From Micromonospora matsumotoense (lineage in GTDB: Bacteria > Actinomycetota > Actinomycetes > Mycobacteriales > Micromonosporaceae), in contig NZ_FMCU01000001.1 of NCBI RefSeq assembly GCF_900091525.1, positions 682,001-746,000 of the forward strand: 64,000 bases of DNA, given 5' to 3'. The notes under the pieces are model-generated. The model did not search any database, was not told the origin of the DNA, and saw only the letters and a program-made list of their open reading frames with translations. This document shows, piece by piece, positions 1-8,524 of this stretch (position 1 is the stretch's first letter; every line of letters starts with the position of its first letter). The translations under genes and the position numbers were made by a program.

Positions 1-42
1 GGGGAGGCGGGGGCGGGGGCGGGAGTGAGGGTGGGTGGGGGG

Positions 43-3033
43 TTAGAGGAGGTGGAGGGCTCGGGCTCGGCGGACGGCTTCGCGGCGGCGGGTGGCGTCG
101 AGCTTGCGGTAGATGTTGCGTACGTGGGTCTTGACGGTGTTGACCGACAGGGACAGCTCAGCGGCGATCTCCACGTTGGACAGGATGCTCTGGAGGTAGC
201 GCAGAACGGTCAGCTCCCGTTCGGTGAGCGGCTCGGTCAGCGCCCGTTCCGGACCGCCCGGCCCCCGCTGCGGTTCACCCGGCCCGTGCTCGGCTGGCTG
301 TTCGGCGTCGCGTACCAGGTCGCTGACCGCTGGCCAGTGGGCGGTGCCGGAATCGAGGTGGGCGGCGAGCAGGTCGCGGACCTCCGGTTCGGCCCGGGTG
401 AAGACCCGCCGGTAACCGTGTCGGCCGGACAGGTCCAGCACCCGCTCCAACAGCCGACCGGCCCGGCGCTCGTCACCGCCCCGGCGGGCCAGCACCGCGT
501 CCAGGACACCGGTGGCGAGTCGTACCGACAGCGGCCAGTCGGCGGCACCCGGGGCCTCCCAGTCGGGTAGCGCGTGACCGGCGGCCCGGACGTCACCGGC
601 CCGCAGCTCCACCCGGGCCAGCGCCAACCCCAGCACCGGCACCGGGTCCCGCTCCCGGGCCCGCTCGGCGAGCAACCGACGGGCGGTGTCCAGGTCTCCC
701 TGCTCGCCACGCAGGTCCGCCTCCAGGGCGAGCAGCCGATCGGCCAGTTCCCCACCCCCGGCACGATCTCCCTCCCCAGCCGGCTCCCCAGCCGGTGTGG
801 CGAGCGTGCCGGTCAGCTCGTCCCGGGCCCGGCGTACCACCTCGATGGCCACCGCCGGCTCACCGGCGTCGCGCAGCAACGCCGCCCGGCACAGCGCCAT
901 CACCGCCCCGACCACGCCCCCACCGGCGACCACCCCGACCGTCGCCACCCCGACCATGGCCGGGCCCACCGCCGCCACGCCCGACACCCCCCCGACCGAC
1001 ACCCCCCCGACCGCCGCCGCGCCGGACACCACCCCGACCATGGCCGCCCCGACCATGGCCGTGCCGGCCGCCGCCAGTTCGGCGACGGCCTCCGTGGGCT
1101 GGTCCCGGTGCAACGCCACCAGGGCCAGCGTCAGGTGCGCGTAGCCACAGTCGGCCCGACTCGACCATCCCTGGCAGGGAGGCATGACCAGCGCCGCGCG
1201 GGCGGTCTCCTCAGCCGGCGACAGCTCACCGGCGAGGGCGAGCAGCAGTGCCGTCCGGGTCGCGTCGACCAGTTCCGTCCGCGGCCGCCCGGCCCGGCGG
1301 GCCGCCGCCAGCGCCCGACCGAACCACGCCCCGGCCACCACCAACTCCCCCTCGGCCAGCTCGATCAGGCCGAGCGCGGTGCCGGCCACCGCCCGTACGT
1401 CCGCGTCCTCCCCGGTCCGGGGGTCGTCATCGGTCGGCGCCACCGCCCCGGGCGGGCTGGTGCCCGTCGGCATCCCCGGGAGATCGACACCGGCGGGTGT
1501 CTCCTCCAGGCCGGCACCGGCAGGTGTCCTGGGGAGGCCGGGTCCGGTGGCGGTGGTCAGCAGTCGGGCGGCGGCCCGGCGTACCTCCGGGTGGTCGCCG
1601 GCCAGCCGGGCCAGGGTGAGTTCCAGCACCAGTGCCAGCCGACGGAACCGGTCCCGGCGCGGGGCCGGCAGCGCGCGGGCCGCCGCCACCGCGTCCCGCA
1701 ACCGGGCGGCCGCCGCCTCCCGGTCGCCCGCGTACGCCCGCTCGGCACCGGCGGCCAGCGCCAGCTCCGGGTCCCGGCGCACCGCCTCGGCGGGCGGCGG
1801 CGCAAGTGGGGGTACGTCCGGTGACTCCCGGTCGTACGGCACCAGCTCCGGCCAGTGGGTCAGCAGCAGCCCGGTGGCCCGGTCCCATTGCCCGGCGGTG
1901 AGCGCATGACGCAGCGCCTCGGCCGGTCGGTCGTGGTCGGTGTGCCAGTCGGCGGCCCGCCCGTGCAGCGCGGCGCGCTCCCCGTCGGCGAGGTCGGCCA
2001 GTTCCTCGCGGAGCAGATCGGCCAGCAACGGGTGCGGCCGGTACCAGGGCGGGTCGCTGTCGTCGCGGTGCAGGAATCCGCTGTCACGGGCCAGCCCGGC
2101 CAGCAGTGGCCCGGCATCGGTCCGACCGGTCAACGCGTCGGCCAGGTCGGCGCGGACCGCCGGGCCGACGGCGCAGCGCCGCAGCAGTTCCCGGGCCGGC
2201 GTCGGCAACTGCGCCAGCACCTCGGCCCGCAGGTACGCCGCCACGTCCGGGTGGTCACCCCCGAACCGCGCCGCCCACCGCTGCGGATCGGACTGCCCCC
2301 GGGCGGCGAGCGCGGCGAACCGTAGACCCGCCGGCCAGCCACCGGTACGGTCCCGCAGCGCGGCGACCGCCACCGCCGGCAACGGCACCCCGTGCGCCAC
2401 CAGCAGGTCGGCCACCTCGTCGGTGGTGAAGGCCAGCTCGTCGGGGCCGATCTCGGTCAGCTCACCGGCCAGCCGCAGCCGGTGCAGGGCCGGCGGCAGG
2501 TCGGTCCGGGCGGCGGCGATCAGGCCCAGCCGCCCGTCGGCGTGCCGCAGCAGGAACTCCAGACCGGTGAGCACGGCCGGGTCGGTGACCCGGTGCAGGT
2601 CGTCGACGACGAGCCGGACCGGACGCTCCCGGGCGGCCAGGGCCGCGGCGAGCACCTCCAGCTGGTCGGGCCGCAACGGAACGACCGGCGGCAGGGCGGC
2701 CGGTCCGTCCGGCGGCCGCTCGACCACGCCCCGCAGGGCCGCCACGAGGTACGCCCAGAGCCGCTCCCCGCTGTCGCCCGCCTCGACCTGCACCCACGCC
2801 GGGGGGTCCTCGTCCGCCGCCCGCGCCCAGGCGGTGAGCAGCGTCGTCTTGCCCCAGCCTGCGGGGGCCCGGACCAGGGTGAGGGCACCGGCGGCCCCGG
2901 CGTCGAGGCGGCCCAGCAGCCGGGGCCGCCACAACATCGGCTGCGGTGGGGCGGGCGCGGTCAGCCGGGACGCGAGCAGCGGCGGGCCGGCGGGCACCTC
3001 GGCGCTCCCGGTGCTGTTGCGCTGCTGCGGCAT
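43..3033 (-). CDS. LuxR-family (LAL/MalT-like) large ATP-binding transcriptional regulator
   Basis: This encodes about 996 aa. An N-terminal P-loop (APAGWGKTT, residues about 57-65) resembles the MalT/STAND NTPase. A long helical, TPR-like middle follows. The C-terminus (about 930-992) is a typical LuxR/NarL helix-turn-helix with LTERELTVL and SVNTVKTHV. By family it should be an ATP- and ligand-controlled activator; the inducer is unknown. I chose the ATG at 3033 because GGGGAGGG lies just upstream on the coding strand; an in-frame GTG at 3093 would add 20 Pro/Gly-rich residues. Residues about 652-712 are an odd Val/Gly/Ala/Met low-complexity run coded by short DNA repeats (about 898-1075), inserted in the TPR-like part. 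It is a single gene with nothing obvious co-transcribed. Confidence 0.85.
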   Translation of the reverse strand: MPQQRNSTGSAEVPAGPPLLASRLTAPAPPQPMLWRPRLLGRLDAGAAGALTLVRAPAGWGKTTLLTAWARAADEDPPAWVQVEAGDSGERLWAYLVAALRGVVERPPDGPAALPPVVPLRPDQLEVLAAALAARERPVRLVVDDLHRVTDPAVLTGLEFLLRHADGRLGLIAAARTDLPPALHRLRLAGELTEIGPDELAFTTDEVADLLVAHGVPLPAVAVAALRDRTGGWPAGLRFAALAARGQSDPQRWAARFGGDHPDVAAYLRAEVLAQLPTPARELLRRCAVGPAVRADLADALTGRTDAGPLLAGLARDSGFLHRDDSDPPWYRPHPLLADLLREELADLADGERAALHGRAADWHTDHDRPAEALRHALTAGQWDRATGLLLTHWPELVPYDRESPDVPPLAPPPAEAVRRDPELALAAGAERAYAGDREAAAARLRDAVAAARALPAPRRDRFRRLALVLELTLARLAGDHPEVRRAAARLLTTATGPGLPRTPAGAGLEETPAGVDLPGMPTGTSPPGAVAPTDDDPRTGEDADVRAVAGTALGLIELAEGELVVAGAWFGRALAAARRAGRPRTELVDATRTALLLALAGELSPAEETARAALVMPPCQGWSSRADCGYAHLTLALVALHRDQPTEAVAELAAAGTAMVGAAMVGVVSGAAAVGGVSVGGVSGVAAVGPAMVGVATVGVVAGGGVVGAVMALCRAALLRDAGEPAVAIEVVRRARDELTGTLATPAGEPAGEGDRAGGGELADRLLALEADLRGEQGDLDTARRLLAERARERDPVPVLGLALARVELRAGDVRAAGHALPDWEAPGAADWPLSVRLATGVLDAVLARRGGDERRAGRLLERVLDLSGRHGYRRVFTRAEPEVRDLLAAHLDSGTAHWPAVSDLVRDAEQPAEHGPGEPQRGPGGPERALTEPLTERELTVLRYLQSILSNVEIAAELSLSVNTVKTHVRNIYRKLDATRRREAVRRARALHLL

Positions 3034-3249
3034 CCGCCCTCCCCCGTCGGCGCGGGCCTCCCCGGTCGGCGGCGGCCACCCGAACCGGCTCACCGCGCTC
3101 CGCTCCCGGTCGGCGGCGGTTACCCGACCCGGGGCGGTTCACCCCTTCGGGACGAGCCCGGTTCACCCGGTCCCCACCGACCATGGGCGGATCGGGCAGC
3201 CGGTGCCGGATGACCGGCCGGAGCGCACCGGTCCCGGCGGAAGAGGCGG

Positions 3250-3675
3250 GTGGTACGGATGGGACGACTGATCCGCGACGGGTTCACCCTCCAGCGGACG
3301 CGGAGGGCGGGGGCCGACACCCGGTCGGGCCGCTGGCAGGTGGTCACGGTCGGGGTGTCGGCGGCGGAGCTGCTGCCCGACGGGCGGTGGCCGGAGCCGC
3401 TGCGCCCGCTGGCCGACGCGGTGGAGCTGCACCTGCGGCCGGCCCCCGGCGGGCGGGGCACCGAGCTGGCGATCCGGCCGCTCGGCGGGGTGGCCACCCT
3501 GCCCGGGATGGCTGCCCACCTGGTCGGCGACGATCCCGACGGCTACCTGCGTCAGGTGTTGCGCGCGGTCCGGCAGCTCGCCGAGACCGGTGAGGTGTTG
3601 CGCGCCGACCGGCCGGGCACCGAGCGGCCGGTCGGCCGCCGGCCCGGGGCCGACGGCCCGGTGGTGCCCGGATGA
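3250..3675 (+). CDS. SRPBCC (cyclase/dehydrase)-like protein, short form
   Basis: This encodes 141 aa. The C-terminal half (LHLRPAPGGRGTEL, then LVGDDPDGYLRQVLRAVRQL and AETGEVLRAD) resembles the tail of SRPBCC/polyketide-cyclase-like proteins, in which a final helix closes the lipid-binding pocket. The N-terminal part of the fold is not recognisable, so it may be shortened or divergent. The GTG at 3250 and an ATG at 3259 are both possible starts. It overlaps the next gene by ATGA, so the two are probably translationally coupled. SRPBCC proteins are common partners of this class of zinc alcohol dehydrogenase in actinobacteria; that is family knowledge and the assignment here is tentative. Confidence 0.6.
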   Translation: MVRMGRLIRDGFTLQRTRRAGADTRSGRWQVVTVGVSAAELLPDGRWPEPLRPLADAVELHLRPAPGGRGTELAIRPLGGVATLPGMAAHLVGDDPDGYLRQVLRAVRQLAETGEVLRADRPGTERPVGRRPGADGPVVPG

Positions 3676-4844
3676 GGGCGCTGTGCTGGGAGGGCGTCGA
3701 CCAGCTCGCGGTACGCCAGGTGCCCGACCCCGAGTTGCGCAACGCCCACGACATGATCGTCCGGGTCCGGCGCAGCGCCACCTGCGGGGCCGACCTGCCG
3801 CTGCTCGCCGGTCGGGTGCCGGGGCTCGCCGCCGGGGACGTGCTCGGGCACGAGTTCCTCGGTGAGGTGGCCGAGGTCGGCCCGGCGGTACGCCGGCACC
3901 GCGTCGGTGACCGGGTGGTGGTCTGCGCCACCGTGGCCTGCGGGCACTGCTGGTACTGCCGGCAGGGGCTCCACTCCTGCTGCGACAACGGCGCGGCCCC
4001 GGGGACGGTCGGCGAGGCGGCCTGGGGGCAGCCCACCGGCGGCTGTTACGGCCGTCCCCGGACCACGGGCGGCTTCGCCGGCAGCCACGCCGAGTACGTC
4101 CGGGTGCCGTACGCCGACGTCGGGGCGTTCACCGTGCCCGACCCGGTCAGCGACGACCGGGCGGTCTTCGCCTCGGACGCCGCCCCGGCGGGCTGGATGG
4201 GTGCCGAGCTGGGTGCGGTCCGCCCCGGTGACGTGGTCGCGGTCTGGGGTGCGGGGGCGGTGGGGCAGCTCACCGCGCAGGCGGCGACGGCGCTCGGCGC
4301 GGACCGGGTGATCGTGATCGACCGGTACCCGGAACGGCTGCGGATGGCCGAACGGCACACCGGTGCCGAAACACTGCACTACGAGCACACTGATGTCCCC
4401 GCCGAGCTGCGGGAACGCAGTGGTGGCCGGGGTCCCGACGTCTGTGTGGAGGCGGTCGGGGTGGCCGACGGCGGTGGCCGGCCCGCCTCGCTCGCCGACC
4501 GGTTCACCGGCCGGGGCGGCCCGGCCGAGGACCCGCTGGCCGTCCGGGAGGCGGTGCACGCCTGCCGCAAGGGTGGCACGGTCTTCGTCTCGGGCACCTT
4601 CACCGGTTTCGTGGACGCCTTTCCGCTGGGGGCGGTGATGAACAAGGGTCTGACCCTGCGGAGCGCCCGGCAGCACGGTCAGCGATGGATTCCGATGCTG
4701 CTGGACCGGATGGCCCGCGACGAGCTACGGACCGAGCACCTGGCGACGCACCGGTTCGACCTGGACCAGGGTCCGGCCGGTTACGCCCTGTTCCGGGACC
4801 GCGCCGACGGCTGTGTCCGGACGGTCTTCACACCACACGGGTGA
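3672..4844 (+). CDS. zinc-dependent alcohol dehydrogenase (MDR superfamily)
   Basis: This encodes 390 aa and looks full length. The catalytic zinc region is TCGADLPLL followed by GHEFLGEV. The four-Cys structural zinc lobe is ACGHCWYCRQG with further Cys in SCCDNG. The Rossmann dinucleotide motif is WGAGAVGQLTAQ. It therefore oxidises or reduces an alcohol/aldehyde with NAD(P); the substrate is not evident. It belongs to the glutathione-independent formaldehyde-dehydrogenase-like branch, judging by the long insert after the zinc lobe. It starts within the stop of the preceding SRPBCC-like gene. Confidence 0.9.
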   Translation: MRALCWEGVDQLAVRQVPDPELRNAHDMIVRVRRSATCGADLPLLAGRVPGLAAGDVLGHEFLGEVAEVGPAVRRHRVGDRVVVCATVACGHCWYCRQGLHSCCDNGAAPGTVGEAAWGQPTGGCYGRPRTTGGFAGSHAEYVRVPYADVGAFTVPDPVSDDRAVFASDAAPAGWMGAELGAVRPGDVVAVWGAGAVGQLTAQAATALGADRVIVIDRYPERLRMAERHTGAETLHYEHTDVPAELRERSGGRGPDVCVEAVGVADGGGRPASLADRFTGRGGPAEDPLAVREAVHACRKGGTVFVSGTFTGFVDAFPLGAVMNKGLTLRSARQHGQRWIPMLLDRMARDELRTEHLATHRFDLDQGPAGYALFRDRADGCVRTVFTPHG

Positions 4845-4873
4845 CGGCCGGGGGTGGGTGGCACACTCGGCGG

Positions 4874-6055
4874 ATGTCCCACGACCGCCCGTACGACATC
4901 GTCCTGTTCGGCGCGACCGGCTTCACCGGCGGGCTGACCGCCGAGTACCTGGCCCGGCACGCCCCGGCCGGGCTGCGCTGGGCGCTGGCCGGCCGCAACC
5001 CGGCGAAGCTGGCAGCGGTCCGGGGCCGGCTCGCCGCCATCGACCCGGGGCTGGCCGGGTTGCCGCTGCTCACCGCCGACGTCACCGACGCCGGGTCGCT
5101 GCGCCCGGTGGCGGAGTCCACCCGGGTGCTCGCCACCACCGTCGGCCCGTACGTGCACCACGGGGAGCCGCTGGTCGCGGCGTGTGCCGCCGCCGGCACC
5201 GACTATCTCGACATCACCGGTGAGCCGGAGTTCGTGGACCTGATGTACGTGCGGCACCACGCCGAGGCGGTGCGCACCGGGGCACGGTTGGTGCACGCCT
5301 GCGGCTTCGACTCGATCCCGCACGACCTGGGCGCCTGGTACACGGTCCGGCAGTTGCCGTCGGACGGGCCGATCACGGTGGACGGGTTCGTCCGGGCCGG
5401 GGGGAAGTTCTCCGCCGGCACCTACCACTCGGCGCTCACCGCGTTCTCCCGTACCGCGGAGGCGACGCGGGCGGCGCGGGCCCGCCGGGCGGTCGAGCCC
5501 CGACCGGACGGACGCCGGGTCCGCGCGGTGCCCGGCAAAGTGGGCCGGTCGGCGGCGACCGGCATGTGGGCGGTGCCGCTGCCCACCATCGACCCGCAGG
5601 TGGTCCGCCGGTCCGCCGCCGCCCGCCCGGAGTACGGCCCGGACTTCCGCTACCGCCATTTCGCCGCCGTCAAGCGGCTGCCGACGGTGCTGCTGGCCGG
5701 GGCAGGGATGGCCGGCCTCGTCGGGCTGGTGAAGCTGCCGCCGACCCGGCGCTGGCTGCTCGGCCGGCTCGCCTCCGGGCAGGGCCCGAGCGCGGCGCAG
5801 CGGGCCAGGTCGTGGTTCCGGGTGCGGTTCGTCGGCGAGGGCGGTGGCCGCACCGTCCGCACCGAGGTCTCCGGCGGCGATCCCGGCTACGACGAGACCG
5901 CCAAGATGCTCGCCGAGTCGGCCCTCTGCCTCGCGTACGACGAACTGCCCGCCACCTGCGGGCAGGTGACCCCGGTGACGGCGATGGGCGACGCGCTGCT
6001 GGACCGGTTGGTGAAGGCCGGCATGACGTTCCGGGTCCTCCCGGCGCAGGGCTGA
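4874..6055 (+). CDS. saccharopine dehydrogenase-like / trans-acting enoyl reductase family protein
   Basis: This encodes about 393 aa. An N-terminal Rossmann motif (VLFGATGFTGGLTAEYLA) is followed by GRNPAKL and a DYLDITGEPEF segment, then HACGFDSIPHDLG. These are hallmarks of the saccharopine-dehydrogenase-like NADP-binding family that includes mycobacterial trans-acting enoyl reductase. The ATG at 4874 was chosen; upstream in-frame sequence lies inside the previous gene. It sits 29 bp after the alcohol dehydrogenase on the same strand. The reduced lipid or polyketide substrate cannot be told from sequence. Confidence 0.82.
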   Translation: MSHDRPYDIVLFGATGFTGGLTAEYLARHAPAGLRWALAGRNPAKLAAVRGRLAAIDPGLAGLPLLTADVTDAGSLRPVAESTRVLATTVGPYVHHGEPLVAACAAAGTDYLDITGEPEFVDLMYVRHHAEAVRTGARLVHACGFDSIPHDLGAWYTVRQLPSDGPITVDGFVRAGGKFSAGTYHSALTAFSRTAEATRAARARRAVEPRPDGRRVRAVPGKVGRSAATGMWAVPLPTIDPQVVRRSAAARPEYGPDFRYRHFAAVKRLPTVLLAGAGMAGLVGLVKLPPTRRWLLGRLASGQGPSAAQRARSWFRVRFVGEGGGRTVRTEVSGGDPGYDETAKMLAESALCLAYDELPATCGQVTPVTAMGDALLDRLVKAGMTFRVLPAQG

Positions 6056-6110
6056 CCGCAGCGGTGGCGGTCGGCGGCTTGACCCTCGACCTGGTGGAGG
6101 CCACAGCATC

Positions 6111-7202
6111 ATGGGCGTGGAGAGCGAGCTGCTGAGTATCGGCGAGCTGGCCCGGGCCAGCGGCCTGACGGTCAGCGCGCTGCGGTTCTATGACCGGTGC
6201 GGGGTGCTGCCCCCGACGCTGGTCGACCCGCTGAACGGTTACCGCTGGTACACCGGCGCGCAGGTGGCGCCGGCCCGGCTGGTGGCCGGGCTACGTCGGG
6301 TCGGCATGCCGTTGGCCGAGATCACCGCCGCGCTGCGACTGCGACAGGAACCTGCGCAGGTCGGGCGACTACTCGACGCGCACCTGCGCCGGTTGGAGGA
6401 CGGTCTCGCCGACGCCCGCCGCGAACTCTCCCGGGTCCGCGCCCTGATCTATCCCGAGGAGTATCCGATGACCACCAGAATCGTGCTGTCCCGCGCCGAG
6501 CTGACCGCTGCCGTCGACGCCGTCCGGTTCGCCGTCGGCAACGACCCCGAACTGCCGGTGCTCACCGGTGTGCTGCTGGACGTGGAGTCCGACGGCCTGC
6601 GGCTGGTCGCCACCGACCGGTACCGGATGGCGCTGGCCCGCGCCGGCGGCCAGGTGGACGGCCCGCCGGTCCGGGCGCTGCTCCCGGCGGCGGCCGTCGA
6701 CGAGTTCCGGGCGCTGCTGGGCGCTGCCACGCAGGCGCAGGCACATCTGACGATCGCCGATGGCCGGGTCAGCGTCACCGTCGCCGGTGCCGAGGCCAGC
6801 TCGACGGTCCTGCCGTACGAGTTCACCGACTACCGGCGGCTGCTGCACCGGCCGGCGGGCGCACCGGCCCGGCAGGTCCCGGTCGACGTGGCGACCCTGC
6901 GCGCCGCACTGCGGGCCAACACTCCCACGGTCACCCGGGAACACGAGGGGGTGCCGCTGCCGGTGACCGTGCTCGGGGTGGACGACCGCAACGGGCTACG
7001 CCTCGTCGACGCCACCGAGCTGGCCGGGCCGGACCGAGCCGACCTGCTGGTCGGAGTGAACGGGGACTTCCTGCTCGACGCCCTGGAGGCCGCCGGTGGC
7101 CCGCAACTGGTGCTGGAACTCGATGGCCCGATCGCCCCGTTGGCCGTCCGCCGGCCCGGAGACGACGACACCTTCTCGATCCTGATGCCGATTCGCCTCT
7201 GA
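6111..7202 (+). CDS. MerR-family regulator fused to DNA polymerase III beta (sliding clamp) domains
   Basis: This encodes 363 aa. Residues about 7-75 are a MerR winged helix (SIGELARASGLTVSALRFYD, then GYRWY). Residues about 80-110 are the coiled dimerisation helix. From about residue 120 the sequence is sliding-clamp-like: RIVLSRAELTAAVDAV, LVATDRYRMALA, FTDYRRLL, VNGDFLLDALEAAGG and a C-terminal FSILMPIRL. Aligned by eye to E. coli DnaN this covers domains II and III, while domain I is absent; the ending mirrors the MPMRL end of true clamps. Proteins of this architecture are known in actinobacterial databases but I know of no assigned role. It may be a DNA-damage or replication-linked regulator, or a clamp mimic. 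ATG 6111 follows the previous gene by 55 bp. Confidence 0.85.
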   Translation: MGVESELLSIGELARASGLTVSALRFYDRCGVLPPTLVDPLNGYRWYTGAQVAPARLVAGLRRVGMPLAEITAALRLRQEPAQVGRLLDAHLRRLEDGLADARRELSRVRALIYPEEYPMTTRIVLSRAELTAAVDAVRFAVGNDPELPVLTGVLLDVESDGLRLVATDRYRMALARAGGQVDGPPVRALLPAAAVDEFRALLGAATQAQAHLTIADGRVSVTVAGAEASSTVLPYEFTDYRRLLHRPAGAPARQVPVDVATLRAALRANTPTVTREHEGVPLPVTVLGVDDRNGLRLVDATELAGPDRADLLVGVNGDFLLDALEAAGGPQLVLELDGPIAPLAVRRPGDDDTFSILMPIRL

Positions 7203-7261
7203 CCGCGCGGATCAGCCGGCTGTCCTGTCCTCTGCATCGGCCTCCGCCAGCAGACCCGGTC

Positions 7262-7335
7262 CGACCGGCCGCATCTCGCCTCCGCGACCCGCCCTGCCCG
7301 ACCGGCCGCACCTCGCCTCCGCGACCCGCCCTGCC
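7262..7335. repeat. 37-bp tandem duplication
   Basis: Two adjacent copies (7262-7298 and 7299-7335) differ by one base (CATCTC versus CACCTC). They lie just downstream of the MerR-clamp stop. Confidence 0.85.
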
Positions 7336-7730
7336 CTGCCCGAGTCCGGGCTCCACCGGCACCACCCTCGGCCGGCCGCGGACGGCGCCGATGCCTCGGC
7401 TGCCGCCGGTGATGACGGTGACCGGAGCCAATGCGCCGAGAGCCCCAGCATCACCCGGCCTACTTCCGGGCGGCCTACTTCCGGGCGGGTCGGCTCGGGC
7501 CTGCCGGCCAGCGCTGGCGGCCGGGACCAGCACTGCGGACAGGACTCGCTGCGAACGGGGTGACCGGCTGCGGACGCCCTGCTCCCGGAGCCCGACTCCG
7601 GCGGCCCACACGCCGGCAGTGACCCGATCGTGTGGCGGCCTGCCCTCGGGTGACCCGCATCGACAACGGGCCAACTGCGGGAGCCACCAGCGGACGACAA
7701 TGTCCACTGACGATTACGGAAGGTAACAAG

Positions 7731-7855
7731 CACCCCTCCCTGCCTACTCTCCTGCGCACACTTTGCTCTGCTGCCACGGACGCGACAGGCACGAATGGTG
7801 ACCGTCGCGTCGACGGCAGCAGAGCAAAGTGGGTGAGTGAGGGTAGTGAGGGGTG
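7731..7855. repeat. 125-bp palindromic, MITE-like intergenic element
   Basis: The ends are inverted CACCCCTC (7731-7738) and GAGGGGTG (7848-7855). The core is a strong hairpin: arms 7759-7786 and 7804-7831 match at 25 of 28 positions, starting CACTTTGCTCTGCTGCC, with a 17-base loop. No ORF is inside. The form fits a small non-autonomous palindromic repeat; its copy number elsewhere is unknown here. Confidence 0.75.
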
Positions 7856-7940
7856 TCGAGGCGGCGCGGGATATGCCCTGTTCAGGCGCGGTATGGGTGC
7901 TAAAACTCTGCCAGTGCACGGTTGAGCGCCACTTCGGCGA

Positions 7941-7982
7941 TCACTTAGAGTGATACTGCCAGGTTAATACCCTCTTATCACT
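7941..7982. promoter_or_regulatory. cluster of TCACT/AGTGA inverted repeats, possible operator
   Basis: TCACT-TAG-AGTGA (7941-7953) is a perfect small palindrome, and TATCACT (7976-7982) pairs with AGTGATA (7949-7955). The patch is clearly AT-richer than its surroundings. No flanking gene is close enough to assign a target; serS starts 540 bp away. Confidence 0.3.
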
Positions 7983-8142
7983 GTGGGTTACGACAGGATT
8001 TGGCGGTGGCATCTGTCGAGATCGGCCGGGGCTCTGTTTCCTCCGACCTCGGAAGCCGGCTATGAGCGGCCAGCACGGCCGAAACGATGGCGACTGGGGA
8101 GTGCGGGCAGCCCGACGAAACGCCGGCCGGCAGCGGCCAGCG

Positions 8143-8240
8143 CACCACGACCAGGCAGGGCGGGCAGGGCGGCCAGCCCACCACGACCAGGCAGGGCGGG
8201 CAGGGCGGCCAGCCCACCACGACCAGGCAGGGCGGGCAGC
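8143..8240. repeat. 36-bp tandem repeat, about 2.7 copies
   Basis: Units start CACCACGACCAGG at 8143, 8179 and 8215; the third is cut short where the heptamer array begins. There are no unique spacers, so it is not a CRISPR. Confidence 0.9.
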
Positions 8241-8296
8241 GGGCAGCGGGCAGCGGGCAGCGGGCAGCGGGCAGCGGGCAGCGGGCAGCGGGCAGC
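8234..8296. repeat. 9-copy heptamer array (GGGCAGC)n
   Basis: Nine perfect head-to-tail GGGCAGC units fill 63 bp. This is a likely slippage-prone microsatellite, 228 bp upstream of serS. Confidence 0.95.
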
Positions 8297-8524
8297 GGGA
8301 GCCTAGGGCCAACACCGGCGCACGGGCCATCCAGCTCAGGACCGGCCACGCACGGCCCGGGCACCAGCAAAGACCAGGTACAGGCCAGGTGCCGGCACAG
8401 ATATCGGCGCGCACGCAGCGGGGGTGTCCGGCCGGGGCGTCCGGCCGGGGCCGGGGGCCGGCGGGCGCGACGGTAGCATCGGAGGGTCCCACCCCGACCG
8501 CCTGGACGGAGCGTACGGAGCAGC

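Larger units (their letters stand above)
7203..8524. other. gene-poor intergenic stretch with repeats
   Basis: These 1.3 kb lie between the MerR-clamp gene and serS. No convincing coding sequence is seen: the open frames present are GC-bias frames made of repeats. The stretch holds a 37-bp tandem duplication, a 125-bp palindromic element, an AT-richer patch (about 7935-7990) with TCACT/AGTGA repeats, and 36-bp and 7-bp tandem repeats. These are listed separately. Confidence 0.7.

Noticed and set aside
1940..3271. Plus-strand frame opposite the LuxR regulator
   Set aside because: Ser/Arg/Ala-rich antisense frame; the regulator's P-loop and HTH are on the minus strand.
7212..7919. Minus-strand frame in the gene-poor region before serS
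   Set aside because: It runs through the 125-bp palindrome and the 37-bp duplication and has no recognisable domain or ribosome site.
8143..8296. CRISPR array
   Set aside because: Units are directly adjacent with no spacers, and no cas genes lie nearby.
7941..8492. Minus-strand frame over the tandem repeats (ARCPLP-type peptide)
   Set aside because: The heptamer array is open in all frames, and the repeats explain the peptide periodicity.
8300..8524. T-box or other riboswitch leader of serS
   Set aside because: No T-box bulge sequence (TGGN) with antiterminator could be recognised; the stretch is plain GC-rich DNA.
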